Source of the DNA: Methylobacterium thuringiense
Lineage (GTDB): Bacteria; Pseudomonadota; Alphaproteobacteria; Rhizobiales; Beijerinckiaceae
DNA length: 64,000 nt
Assembly: GCF_022179645.1 (NCBI RefSeq)
Contig: NZ_BPRA01000012.1
Coordinates: 1 to 64,000 of the forward strand
Direction of reading: 5' to 3'
Shown here: piece by piece, positions 53,570 to 62,300 of the stretch
Layout of the letters: the number at the start of each line of letters is the position of its first letter
Position numbering within the stretch: the first letter of the stretch is position 1
Translations under genes and position numbers: made by a program
The notes under the pieces: generated by a model
Databases searched by the model: none
Seen by the model: only the letters and a program-made list of their open reading frames with translations
What the model was told of the DNA's origin: nothing

Positions 53570-54565
53570 ATGTTCGAATTCCCCGTCCTCCTCGGCGATG
53601 TCGGCGGCACGAACGCCCGCTTCTGGGTGCTCGATGAGCGAGGCGCGACGCCGCGCACGCTCTCCCACGAGCCGACCAGGGGCCATCCCGACATCAGCGC
53701 CGCGATCCGCGCTTCCCTCCGAAAGGGCGGAGACCCGCAGCCGCGCTCGGCCGTCCTCGCCATCGCCGGCCGGGTCGACGCGCCCTCCGTCCAGCTCACC
53801 AACGCGGACTGGACAATCGAGGCTGCCCGCATCGGCGACGACTTCGACCTGTCGCGCGTGGTGGTGGTGAACGACTACGTGCCGGTGGCGGCGGGCGCCG
53901 CCGGCATTGCGCCGGGCGACCTCTCGCCGATCGGCGCAGCCACCGATGCCGGCCGCGGCGCCCGTGTCGTGCTCGGCCCCGGCACCGGATTCGGCGCAGC
54001 CGCCCTCGTGCCCTACGAGGACCGTCTCGCCATCGTCTCGACGGAAGCCGGCCACACCGATTTCGGCCCCGTCGACGACGAGGACTTCGAAATCTGGCCG
54101 GGCATCGCGCGGCTCGAAGGCCGGGTCACCGTGGAAGCGCTGCTGTCGGGTCCGGGGCTGGCGCGCCTGCATGCCGCCGTGAGGCGCATCCGCGCGGGCG
54201 GCGACGGCACCTGCATCGACCCGGCGACGGTGACCGAGACAGGCCTTTCGGGCGACGATTCGCACGCGGACGCGGCCATCCGGTTGTTTTCAAAGTATCT
54301 CGGCCGGGTCTGCGGCGACCTCGCACTGACCTTCCTGGCCACGGGCGGCGTCTATATCGGCGGCGGCATCGCCCCGCGCATCCTGAAGGTGCTGAACGAC
54401 GGCGGCTTCCGAAAGGCCTTCGAGCACAAGCCGCCCTTCGCGGCGATGATGCGCGACATCCCGACCAGCGTCATCACGGTGCACGACCCGGCCGTGAACG
54501 GCCTCGCCGCGCTGGCGAGCGAGGGCGACCGGTTCATCTATCACGGGCAGAGCTGGCAGGGGTGA
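53570..54565 (+). CDS. glk: Glucokinase
   Basis: A 331-residue bacterial (non-ROK) glucokinase. The ATP-binding phosphate loop is LLGDVGGTNARFWV; AIAGRVD, LTNADW and VVNDYVPVA carry the sugar site with its catalytic Asp; GPGTGFGAAALV and STEAGHTDFGP complete the family pattern. The length is normal. It phosphorylates glucose with ATP. The in-frame upstream ATG (53525) was rejected because the family sequence begins at 53570. Confidence 0.95.
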   Translation: MFEFPVLLGDVGGTNARFWVLDERGATPRTLSHEPTRGHPDISAAIRASLRKGGDPQPRSAVLAIAGRVDAPSVQLTNADWTIEAARIGDDFDLSRVVVVNDYVPVAAGAAGIAPGDLSPIGAATDAGRGARVVLGPGTGFGAAALVPYEDRLAIVSTEAGHTDFGPVDDEDFEIWPGIARLEGRVTVEALLSGPGLARLHAAVRRIRAGGDGTCIDPATVTETGLSGDDSHADAAIRLFSKYLGRVCGDLALTFLATGGVYIGGGIAPRILKVLNDGGFRKAFEHKPPFAAMMRDIPTSVITVHDPAVNGLAALASEGDRFIYHGQSWQG

Positions 54566-54589
54566 GCGGGCTCGTCTCGCAGTTCAGCC

Positions 54590-54697
54590 CGTCATCCCGG
54601 GGCCGCGCAGCGGAACTCGGGCGCCTCGCCCTGACCCAGCCTCGGGCATCACGGGCGGGTTCCGGGTTCTCGCCTGCGGCGAGCCGGGGAATGACGG
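54590..54697. repeat. Palindromic repeat family A, copy 3
   Basis: Begins CGTCATCCCGGGGCCGCGCA and ends GAGCCGGGGAATGACGG, with internal GCGGGTTCCGGGTTCTCGCC. It is the same family as 31051-31163 and 35398-35510, located between glk and mmcB. Confidence 0.8.
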
Positions 54698-54734
54698 AGG
54701 CGCACATACGCACTCGGTCGGCGAAAGATGCTCC

Positions 54735-55220
54735 TCAGAGCGCCCCATCCTTCACCCGCCCCGGATCGGCCAGCGCATGCAGCAGCCCCGCCGCCGCGTG
54801 GGCGAAGCGTAGCGTCACCGCCTTGCGGCGCGCCCCGCTGAGCGGATGGTCGGCCGGTGCGCGCAGGATCGCGGCGCCGAAGGCGTCTGCGACGATGAGC
54901 CCGCATTCCTCCGGAATCAGGCTCTCAGGGACCGTTTCGGGAATCGCGAAGAAGAAGCGGTCGCAGAAATCGCGGTAGTCGGGCCATTTCCGGTCGGCGC
55001 GGAAATCGGCGACGCTCGACTTGATCTCGACGATGGTCAGGCGCCCGGCCGGGCACAGCGCGATCACGTCGGCGCGCCGGCCGTTCGCGAGCGAGAATTC
55101 GGGCAGCGAGACGCAGCCCATCTCCGAAAACAGCCGGCGCACCCCACGCTGAACATGAAGCGCCGTGGCCGACTGGCGGCGGTCGGGGGGCAGGATGGCA
55201 TATGCGAGGGCAGCGGACAT
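54735..55220 (-). CDS. mmcB: MmcB family DNA repair protein
   Basis: A 161-residue protein of the MmcB (DUF1052) family with a PD-(D/E)xK nuclease-like fold: VQRGVRRLFSEMG, a catalytic-type Asp in GRRADVIALC and the E-x-K in TIVEIKSS. In Caulobacter, MmcB belongs to the mutagen-inducible repair set. Its promoter region contains a parS site 78 bases before the start. Confidence 0.88.
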   Translation of the reverse strand: MSAALAYAILPPDRRQSATALHVQRGVRRLFSEMGCVSLPEFSLANGRRADVIALCPAGRLTIVEIKSSVADFRADRKWPDYRDFCDRFFFAIPETVPESLIPEECGLIVADAFGAAILRAPADHPLSGARRKAVTLRFAHAAAGLLHALADPGRVKDGAL

Positions 55221-55297
55221 TGGCGGGCCGGCAGCTTCGGGACCGTACGACTGAATCAGCTGGCGCCCGGCTTGTCATCCCCCCCGATTTCACGCGA

Positions 55298-55313
55298 TGT
55301 TTCACGTGAAACA
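55298..55313. promoter_or_regulatory. parS: parS site (ParB/Spo0J binding)
   Basis: The sequence TGTTTCACGTGAAACA is the exact 16-base consensus palindrome bound by chromosomal ParB. ParB loads here and spreads, forming the partition complex. A degenerate half-like TTTCACGCG lies directly upstream (55288-55296). Confidence 0.93.
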
Positions 55314-55925
55314 TATCCTATAATGTCTTTAATATCCTTGCGACGCCGATTTGCGGTGGCTTGGCCTTGCGTCGTGGGTGATGTCCGAAACGCCACGGCG
55401 CAGGCGGTCGAAACTCTGGCTTGGCTTTCCGTGTGGCCCAGCTATCCGAAACCGTTCGGACTGCCTTATGATCTTTTGCAACATAACACCGCCTTTCCAA
55501 TTGACGGGCGATAGAATTCATTCTTGCTCGAATTCGATCGCAAAACACTTTGCAGTAATAATTTATAAATCTACATTATAAAATACAGATTATATTTCGG
55601 CTGCGCAATAAATACATCATGACCGCCACATGCGTGCCATTTTACGGTTCGACGTAACGATTCAAATATTTGTCCAAGAATTAAATTTTAATTCTATGAT
55701 TTCCTCGAATCGTTTTACCGCCGAAGCTTTCGTGCGATAGCTTGAAGATAGGTATGGATTGCCCTGCAGAATTGATTTAACTGATATCGAATCAGCGCTC
55801 GATGCGCCGAAACTTGGCTATATAAATATATAATTTTAACCTATGAGCATAACCTCGATTTCGAAAGCGTAATTCTGTTTTGTATGCAGAATACGCGGTC
55901 TTGATCTTTGAAGGGAGGAAACGCG
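55314..55925. other. AT-rich intergenic region
   Basis: No gene recognised. From about 55540 to 55900 the sequence is far richer in A and T than the rest of the window, continuing into the first half of the next gene. Short frames on both strands look non-coding. It may contain the adhesin promoter and mark an acquired segment. Confidence 0.6.
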
Positions 55926-57557
55926 ATGGCTACGATCGATTTCGTTGGCGCGCATTCTGCAGGCTCGAAAGAATATGATCTTTCGAGCGAAGATCAGCTC
56001 AGGTTTTTCAACGCAAGCACAGCTGCCAAGGCAAAAATCTTCAGCACATATGGAAATATAAGTTTTCACAACAACAGCACTGCGGGCTATTCTTTTACGA
56101 TCAATAATTATGGAAATACGGTTTTTTACGACAATTCCAACGCGGGACGAGCAACCTTTTTGGGCATCAACGAATCTGTCGTATTCCGGAATCACAGCAA
56201 CGCGGCACTTTCGAGGATCGTCAGCAGTGGGGTCGTCGGTTTTGACGACAGCAGTTCTGCTGGCCGCGCAACGATCGATGTCAGTTTTCTCGGCTTTTTG
56301 CAGTTCCGCGATCAGAGTACCGCGGCAAACAGTAAGATTAAGATCGATGGTGGCCCCATGGAAACCGGAGCGGCGGCCTTCTATGGTCGAAGCACGGCGG
56401 GAACGGCCGACATCACGGTCGGCTCGAGAGCCTACTTGACGTTCGACGATCAAAGCACCGCCGGATCTGCCAAGATCACCAACAACGCGTCGCCGGAGGA
56501 CGGGACCGTTGGAGTCGTCGATTTTTCGTCCACGGCCGGGCTGCAGGACAATCATAGGATCAGCGCCGGCTCGATTGCAGGAGCCGGCAGTTACTACCTC
56601 GGTTCCAATCAGCTCACGGTCGGCAGCCTGAACAGAAATACGACGGTTTCGGGCTCCATTCTGGATGGCGGCCTAGGCGGTGGAACGGGCGGCTCTCTGG
56701 TGAAGGCAGGTTTGGCAACCCTCACGCTGACAGGAGCCAACACCTATAGCGGAGGCACCATCGTCAATGCCGGCCGGCTCGCACTGGCCTCGGCGCAGGC
56801 GGCGGGCACCGGTGCGATCACCTTTGCGAACGGTGCACAGACCCTGCAGCTCGATGCCGCCGCCCTCGGCGCGCCCGGCGGAACCTTCGGCAACGTCATC
56901 GCAAACTTCGACTATGGCGACACGCTCGACCTCCGGGGCTTGCGCTATGCCCCCGGCGCCAAGGCCGCGCTCGACGGCAACACCCTCACCGTCACCAGCG
57001 GCAGTGTCAGCGAAAGCTTCGCACTGAGCGGGAACTACGCCGGGCGGACGTTCCAGGTCTATAACGACGGGGCGTCGGGCTCGGCCCTCCGGCTGATCCG
57101 AGGGACCGGTTCGGCACAGACCGTCGCGAGCCTGTCGGGTGGGGAGACACTGTCGGCCGAGGCGGCGCACGGCACCCTCGCCGGCACTGCCGGGTCCGGT
57201 GCAGGGAGCGCCCCGACCGTCCTGCAGGACGGGATACAGGACACGGTCCTGCTGCAGGGCGGCGACGAGCAGATCGTCGGCTTCCGCCTGAAGGAGGACG
57301 TCCTGGATCTCAGCCGGATCCTGTCCGAATCGCACCTGAGCGCAAGCCTGATCCAGGGGTCACCCGACTACATCGGCAACCACCTGAGCCTCACCAACTC
57401 GGGCGCCGACGCCAAGCTGTCCTTCAATCCCGCCGGCAACTCCGCCGGGCCGGGCCGTGAGCTGGCGACTTTGCACGGGGTCGGCGCCGACGTCTCCCTG
57501 CAGACCCTGATCTCGGGTCACGACCTCATCCTCGGCCCATCTCCGATGCACGCTTGA
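55926..57557 (+). CDS. Repeat-containing adhesin-like protein (PATR)
   Basis: A 543-residue protein. Residues 1-210 hold about nine imperfect repeats of 19-25 residues (xFxDxSTAGxAxI), for example QFRDQSTAANSKIKI and TFDDQSTAGSAKITN. Residues 255-285 hold an autotransporter-associated beta-strand repeat (LTLTGANTYSGGTIVNAGRLAL). The C terminus (DVLDLSRIL ... ATLHGVGADVSLQTLISGHDLIL) resembles type I secretion target domains. No signal peptide and no beta-barrel are present, so type I secretion is inferred. GGGAGG precedes the ATG. The first half is AT-rich and the second half GC-rich, suggesting a composite origin. Confidence 0.75.
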   Translation: MATIDFVGAHSAGSKEYDLSSEDQLRFFNASTAAKAKIFSTYGNISFHNNSTAGYSFTINNYGNTVFYDNSNAGRATFLGINESVVFRNHSNAALSRIVSSGVVGFDDSSSAGRATIDVSFLGFLQFRDQSTAANSKIKIDGGPMETGAAAFYGRSTAGTADITVGSRAYLTFDDQSTAGSAKITNNASPEDGTVGVVDFSSTAGLQDNHRISAGSIAGAGSYYLGSNQLTVGSLNRNTTVSGSILDGGLGGGTGGSLVKAGLATLTLTGANTYSGGTIVNAGRLALASAQAAGTGAITFANGAQTLQLDAAALGAPGGTFGNVIANFDYGDTLDLRGLRYAPGAKAALDGNTLTVTSGSVSESFALSGNYAGRTFQVYNDGASGSALRLIRGTGSAQTVASLSGGETLSAEAAHGTLAGTAGSGAGSAPTVLQDGIQDTVLLQGGDEQIVGFRLKEDVLDLSRILSESHLSASLIQGSPDYIGNHLSLTNSGADAKLSFNPAGNSAGPGRELATLHGVGADVSLQTLISGHDLILGPSPMHA

Positions 57558-57663
57558 GCGGACCGAGGAGGTGCCCTGCCAACGGGCACGCAGGCATCGC
57601 GGTCGGGTGCGACCACGGCACCCGGCCTGTCGCCATTCAGCCGCGCAGGTTACGGCGCGAGGC

Positions 57664-58473
57664 TCAGACCGCGCGTGAACTCGGTCCGACCGAGACGGTG
57701 CCGAGCGCCGCCCGGATCGCCGCGAACCCATCGGTCAGCGCTGCCGGCCCCGGCTGCAGGATCAGCGGCGATTTGATCTCGTGGATGCGCCCCGACGCCA
57801 CGGCCGGGATCGCGTCCCAGCCCGGCCGTTCGCGGATGCGCGCGACGTTGACCTTCTTCCCGCACCACGAGGCGAGGATCACGTCGGGGGCGGCGGCTAC
57901 GACCTGCTCCGAGGTGACGATGCGGTCCCTGGCAGCCTGTGCCCGGCCGAGCTCCGGGAACACGTCGTCGCCCCCGGCGGCGCGGATCAGGTCGGCGACC
58001 CAGCCGATGCCGGAGATCATCGGCTCGTCCCATTCCTCGAAGTATACCTTTGGCCGCACCCGCCCGCGGCACGCCTCGACGGCGGCGGCGAGGTCCCGCT
58101 CGTAGCCCTGCGCCAACGCCTCGGCCCTGTCGGAGGCGCAGACCAGGGCGCCGAGCGTGCGGATCATCGCGAGGCAGCCGGCCACGTCGCGCTGGTTGAA
58201 CAGGTGGACCGCGATGCCGGCCCGGGCGAGGTCGGCGACGATGTCGGCCTGAAGGTCCGAGAAGGCCAGGACGAGATCCGGGTCGAGCGCCAGAATTTTT
58301 GGGAGATCCGCGCTGGTGAAGGCAGAGACGCGCGGCTTCTCCCGGCGGACGCGGGCCGGGCGCACGCAATAGCCCGAGACGCCGACGATGCGGTCCTCTT
58401 CGCCCAGCAGATACAGCGTCTCGACGGTCTCTTCCGTCAGGCAGACGATGCGCTCCGGGGGAAACCGCCGCAT
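57664..58473 (-). CDS. Cobalamin/metal-chelate binding protein (BtuF-like)
   Basis: A 269-residue protein of the helical-backbone metal-receptor family: PERIVCLTEETVETLYLLGEEDRIVGVSGYC, then LPKILALDPDLVLAFSDLQADIVADLARAGI and FEEWDEPMISGIGWVADLI. This is the BtuF/FecB fold. There is no signal peptide, which is unusual for an ABC binding protein, and no permease or ATPase nearby. It may be a cytoplasmic cobalamin-binding relative. The region before the start holds a piece of a dispersed repeat. Confidence 0.82.
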   Translation of the reverse strand: MRRFPPERIVCLTEETVETLYLLGEEDRIVGVSGYCVRPARVRREKPRVSAFTSADLPKILALDPDLVLAFSDLQADIVADLARAGIAVHLFNQRDVAGCLAMIRTLGALVCASDRAEALAQGYERDLAAAVEACRGRVRPKVYFEEWDEPMISGIGWVADLIRAAGGDDVFPELGRAQAARDRIVTSEQVVAAAPDVILASWCGKKVNVARIRERPGWDAIPAVASGRIHEIKSPLILQPGPAALTDGFAAIRAALGTVSVGPSSRAV

Positions 58474-58490
58474 CAATCCGGTTTCCGCAA

Positions 58491-58526
58491 TGTCTTCGCG
58501 CGAACCGGACCCACTTCGCTCGACAT
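58491..58526. repeat. Partial dispersed intergenic repeat
   Basis: TCTTCGCGCGAACCGG, then CACTTCGCTCGACA. It matches the tail of the mosaic at 48718-48756 closely, with one indel, and lies 18 bases before the BtuF-like start. Confidence 0.6.
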
Positions 58527-58535
58527 GGCGGACGC

Positions 58536-59057
58536 CTAACCGTGGAACCAGGCGATCAGCCCGGCGCCAGGTGCCAGCAGCACGAAGGCCCAGACGGCCG
58601 CCGACAGCACGTTGGCGATCTGGAACGGAATCCGGTTCACCCCGAAGATGCCGGCGATGAGCGGGATCACCGCGCGCACCGGCCCGAAGAACCGCCCGAT
58701 CGCCACCGCACCGGCGCCCCAGCGCCGCAGAAAGTCCTCGGCGCGGCGGGTCGGCTCGGGGTAGCGGCTCATCGGCCAGAAGGACTTGGCGCCCTCCTTG
58801 TAGTAGCGGCCGAACTCGTAGGACAGCCAGTCGCCCAGCGCCGCGCCGACCGCGGCGGCGATCATCACCGGCCAGAAGGAGATGTCGCTCACGCCGATCA
58901 GCGCGCCGATCGCGACGAGGATCACGGTGGCCGGCACCAGCAGCGACAGGAAGGCGACGGACTCGCCGAAGGCGAGCAAGCCCGCGATCAGCGGCGTCCA
59001 GGCCTTGTGCACCTCGACGAAGCCGAGGACGGATTGGCGGATGGCGTCGAAATCCAT
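58536..59057 (-). CDS. DedA family membrane protein
   Basis: A 173-residue DedA/VTT-fold membrane protein with four to five hydrophobic segments: AGLLAFGESVAFLSLLVPATVILVAIGALIG, AAVGAALGDWLSYEFGRYYKEG and RFFGPVRAVIPLIAGIFGVNRIPFQIANVLSA, with the conserved GxRF/GPVRA element. DedA proteins act as undecaprenyl-phosphate or lipid flippases and in membrane homeostasis. The start is uncertain (59057, 59129 or 59141); 59057 begins the family sequence. Confidence 0.88.
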   Translation of the reverse strand: MDFDAIRQSVLGFVEVHKAWTPLIAGLLAFGESVAFLSLLVPATVILVAIGALIGVSDISFWPVMIAAAVGAALGDWLSYEFGRYYKEGAKSFWPMSRYPEPTRRAEDFLRRWGAGAVAIGRFFGPVRAVIPLIAGIFGVNRIPFQIANVLSAAVWAFVLLAPGAGLIAWFHG

Positions 59058-59211
59058 GTCTTCGGCGTCTCGGGCTGCGGCGGCAGGTTCCCTGTGACCG
59101 GTCGGGGCGTCGCCAGCAAGCGTCGCCATCGCACTCGTCATGCGATCCGGTGCGGCCGGCCGCAAACTCGGCTATCAGGCAGACCCTCGACGCCCCCTGG
59201 AGGGGAGACCC

Positions 59212-60063
59212 ATGCAAGTCCTGTCGATCCAGTCCCACGTCGCCTACGGGCATGTCGGCAACGCCTCCGCGGTGTTTCCGATGCAGCGCATGGGCGTGGA
59301 TGTCTGGCCGATCCACACGGTGCAGTTCTCCAACCACACCGGCTACGGCGCCTGGAGGGGCCGCGTCTTCGACGGTCCGGCCATCGAGGAGGTCGTACAG
59401 GGCGTGGCGGAGCGCGGCGTGCTCGGCCGATGCGACGCGGTGCTCTCGGGCTATATGGGCTCGCCCGATATCGGCACGGCGATCCTCGACGCGGTCGCCC
59501 AGGTGCGGGCCGCCAACCCGGACGCGCTGTATTGCTGCGATCCCGTCATCGGCGACACCCATTCCGGCATCTATGTGCGGCCGGGCATCAGCGAGCTCAT
59601 GTGCGAGCGGGCGGTGCCGGCCGCCGACATCGTCACGCCGAACCAGTTCGAGCTGAACCTGCTCTCGGGCCTGCCGACGGCCACGTTGCGCGAGGCCAAG
59701 GCGGCGGCGCAGGCCGTCCAGGCGCTCGGGCCGCGCGTGGTGCTGGTGACCTCCCTCGCCACCGACGCCACGCCGCCGGACGCGATCGACATGCTGGCCG
59801 GGGAGGGCGGTGCCTTCTGGCGCCTGCGCACCCCGCGCCTCGACCTCAAGGCCGTGAGCGGCGCGGGCGATGCCGTCGCGGCGCTGTTTCTCGTGCACTA
59901 CTTGCGCACCGGCTCGGCGGCGACCGCGCTCGGCATGGCCGGCGCCTCGATCCACGGGCTGCTGCGCCAGACGGCCGAGGCCGGCTCGACCGAACTCCTC
60001 ACCGTCGAGGCGCAGGACGAGTTCGTGAGCCCGAGCGTGGTGTTTCCGGTCGAAGCCGTATGA
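59212..60063 (+). CDS. pdxY: Pyridoxal kinase
   Basis: A 283-residue ribokinase-like enzyme of vitamin B6 salvage. Features: LSIQSHVAYGHVGNASAVFPMQRMGVDVWPIHTVQFSNHTGYG, the DPVIGD motif, TPNQFEL and the anion-hole GAGDAVAALF with its catalytic Asp. GGAGGGGAG precedes the start. It is the first gene of a pdxY-phzF-nudix operon (25-base gap, then an overlap). Confidence 0.96.
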   Translation: MQVLSIQSHVAYGHVGNASAVFPMQRMGVDVWPIHTVQFSNHTGYGAWRGRVFDGPAIEEVVQGVAERGVLGRCDAVLSGYMGSPDIGTAILDAVAQVRAANPDALYCCDPVIGDTHSGIYVRPGISELMCERAVPAADIVTPNQFELNLLSGLPTATLREAKAAAQAVQALGPRVVLVTSLATDATPPDAIDMLAGEGGAFWRLRTPRLDLKAVSGAGDAVAALFLVHYLRTGSAATALGMAGASIHGLLRQTAEAGSTELLTVEAQDEFVSPSVVFPVEAV

Positions 60064-60088
60064 GATGGTCCCTGGTACAGGAGACAGC

Positions 60089-61009
60089 ATGACCCGCCGC
60101 CGCTTCGTCACCCTCGACGTCTTCACCGAGACCGCCTTCGCCGGGAACCCGCTCGCGGTGGTGCTCGATGCGGAGGGGCTGGACGACGCGGCGATGCAGG
60201 CGATCGCGCGGGAGTTCAACCTGTCCGAGACGGTGTTCGTGCTGCCGCCGCAGGAGGCGCGCCACCGGGCGCGGCTGCGCATCTTCACACCGCTCGCCGA
60301 GTTGCCCTTCGCCGGCCACCCCACCATCGGGACGGCGGTGCTCCTCGCGCTGAAGGACCGGGCCGCCCACAAGAGTGAGACCCAGGCCGACGCCACCGCC
60401 TTCGGACTGGAGGAGGGGATCGGCATCGTCCCCTGCCTGGTCGAGACCGGCAAGGGCCGGGGCCGCGCCCGCTTCAAGGTGCCGGGCCTGCCGGTCTTCG
60501 CCGGCGACGGACTCGAGGCGAGCATCCTGGAGGGGATGCTCGGCCTGCAGCCGGGGGAGGTCGGTTTCTCCCGGCACAAGGCGAGCCGGCACGGGGCGGG
60601 CGTGCCCTTCACCTTCGTGCCGGTCGCCACCCGCGACGCCCTCGACCGGGCGCGGCTCGACACCGCCGCCTTCGACCGCGCGGTGGCCGCGGGCAAGACC
60701 GGCGCGCTCTACCTCTACACGCCGGATCCCGCCCCGAACGGCCGGCGCTATCAGGCGCGGCTGTTCGCGCCGAATCTCGGCATCGTCGAGGACCCGGCGA
60801 CGGGCTCGGCCGCCGCCGCCTTCGCGGGCGTGCTGATGCAGTTCGAAAAGCTCGGCGACGGCACGCACGACGTTGTGCTGCGCCAGGGCTACGCCATGGG
60901 GCGCCCCAGCGAGATTGCCCTGCAGGCAGTGGTCGAGGCCGGCGCCCTGCGCTCCGTCGAGATCGGCGGCGCGGCGGTGGTGGTCAGCGAGGGCGCGCTG
61001 CTTGTCTGA
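60089..61009 (+). CDS. PhzF family isomerase-like protein
   Basis: A 306-residue PhzF/diaminopimelate epimerase-fold protein: FVTLDVFTETAFAGNPLAVV, the active-site-type glutamate in FNLSETVFVL, FTPLAELPFAGHPTIGTA and VEDPATGSAAAAFAG. Family members isomerise small metabolites; the substrate here is unknown. It starts 25 bases after pdxY, and its last eight bases overlap the nudix gene. Confidence 0.93.
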   Translation: MTRRRFVTLDVFTETAFAGNPLAVVLDAEGLDDAAMQAIAREFNLSETVFVLPPQEARHRARLRIFTPLAELPFAGHPTIGTAVLLALKDRAAHKSETQADATAFGLEEGIGIVPCLVETGKGRGRARFKVPGLPVFAGDGLEASILEGMLGLQPGEVGFSRHKASRHGAGVPFTFVPVATRDALDRARLDTAAFDRAVAAGKTGALYLYTPDPAPNGRRYQARLFAPNLGIVEDPATGSAAAAFAGVLMQFEKLGDGTHDVVLRQGYAMGRPSEIALQAVVEAGALRSVEIGGAAVVVSEGALLV

Positions 61010-61727
61010 GGGCGCGCGGCACGGCTTCACGCTCAGCCGTCTCGCCATCGTCTCGGCCCGGCTCGTCGCGCACGACTGGGCCTGGGCGCGCGAGAACGCG
61101 GAGGCGATCGACCGCAACTGGCGGCGGCGGGTCTCCGAGAAGCCGGCGATGTTCGACGGCACCGTGCTGCTGAGCCCAGGCTGCACCATCCGCGACGGCG
61201 CCTGCGCGGTGACGTTCTTCGAGACGCGCTTTTCGCGGTTCCTTGCGTCGCGCGATCTCGGATCGCCGGATGCGAGCGTGTTCAACGCCTTCTCGGCCAT
61301 CGTGCCGCACACCGCCGATGGGGCGATCCTGCTCGGAGAGATGGCGGCGCACACGGCCAATGCCGGTCAAGTCTATTTCCCCTGCGGCACGCCCGACCGC
61401 GACGACGTTCGCGCCGGCGGCCTCGTCGATCTCGCCGGCAGTGCCGCGCGCGAGCTTCTGGAGGAGACCGGCCTCGCCTTGCCCGATGGCGCGGAGACCG
61501 CACCCTGGGTGCTGCTGCGCGGGGAGGGGCAGCTCGCCTTCCTGCGGCCGGTCCGGTTCGCGGCGAGCGCCGACGCGCTCTTGACGCGCGTCGAAGCGCA
61601 TCGCCGTCAGGAGCAGGAGCCGGAACTCGGCCGTCTGGTCGTCGTGCGTGGAGCGGCCGACATCGACCCGGCCCGGATGCCGGGCTTCGTACGGGCCTAT
61701 CTCGAGGACGCCTTGGCTCAGCGGTAG
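61002..61727 (+). CDS. NUDIX hydrolase-like protein with an incomplete Nudix box
   Basis: A 241-residue protein with the downstream half of the Nudix box intact (RELLEETGL), preceded by LVDLAGSAA, where the first-half glutamate is missing. The N-terminal 100 residues are an extra domain. The start is inferred as TTG at 61002, overlapping the phzF stop by eight bases; no ATG is available at this position. The end overlaps the convergent lipoprotein gene by ten bases. Pyrophosphohydrolase activity is uncertain. Confidence 0.75.
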   Translation: MSEGARHGFTLSRLAIVSARLVAHDWAWARENAEAIDRNWRRRVSEKPAMFDGTVLLSPGCTIRDGACAVTFFETRFSRFLASRDLGSPDASVFNAFSAIVPHTADGAILLGEMAAHTANAGQVYFPCGTPDRDDVRAGGLVDLAGSAARELLEETGLALPDGAETAPWVLLRGEGQLAFLRPVRFAASADALLTRVEAHRRQEQEPELGRLVVVRGAADIDPARMPGFVRAYLEDALAQR

Positions 61728-62068
61728 CCGTAGCGCGCCTTGGCCGCCGCGAGGAGCCGGATGCCCTCGGCACTCTTCCCGGCCGCGCAGGCGCTTGCGG
61801 CGGCATCGAGGTCGGCGCTGAAGCGCTTGCCCACCGCTGCGTTCAGGTTCTCGGTGGCGACGTCGCTGTCGACCACGGCCTGGGTGTGGGCGATGGTCGG
61901 GCCGCAGCCGCTGCCCTTGGGCAGTTCGGCGAGGGCCGGCGCAGCCGGCGCAGGCGGTAGCGCCGCGGCGGCGGTCGGCCCGGTCACGCCGGACAGGCTG
62001 TTGCAGGCGCAAAGCGAGCCGGCGGCAAGGAAGGCGGCGAGGGCGAGACCCGAATGGCGGATCGGCAT
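61718..62068 (-). CDS. Small lipoprotein, hypothetical
   Basis: A 116-residue precursor with a signal peptide and a probable lipobox cysteine (AAGSLCACNS, residues 16-25), then a Pro/Ala-rich linker and a helical domain (TIAHTQAVVDSDVATENLNAAVGKRFSADLDAAASACAAG). Family not recognised. Convergent overlap of ten bases with the nudix gene. Confidence 0.7.
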   Translation of the reverse strand: MPIRHSGLALAAFLAAGSLCACNSLSGVTGPTAAAALPPAPAAPALAELPKGSGCGPTIAHTQAVVDSDVATENLNAAVGKRFSADLDAAASACAAGKSAEGIRLLAAAKARYGYR

Positions 62069-62215
62069 GGCGACGTCTCCGGAACTGCGAGGACGTGGAA
62101 CGACAGGGCGGGACGCTGAGCCGCAGCCGGCGCAGGGTCAATCGCGGGTGCTCCGTGCGACATGCGTTTTCGGGAAGATGCGGCCGGCGCGCATCACTCG
62201 GCTGCGACCGCGCGC

Positions 62216-62244
62216 TTGTCAGGCCCCGGCGCCAAAGCTAGATA
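62216..62244 (+). promoter_or_regulatory. Putative leuA operon promoter
   Basis: TTGTCA (62216-62221), a 17-base spacer, and TAGATA (62239-62244). Predicted transcription starts near 62251, leaving about 50 bases before the leader peptide. Confidence 0.4.
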
Positions 62245-62300
62245 CGGAATTCAGGGGTCGGCGACATGCCGGCTTGCCCCCGTCCGAGGAGAATCGAGCC

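Noticed and set aside
55318-55581. Short frames on both strands downstream of parS, considered as recombinase remnants
   Set aside because: No catalytic motif of a tyrosine or serine recombinase could be read; composition looks non-coding.
55836-56555. A 239-residue minus-strand frame in the AT-rich region
   Set aside because: It lies opposite the repeat adhesin, which has a strong ribosome binding site and regular protein repeats; the antisense product has no features.
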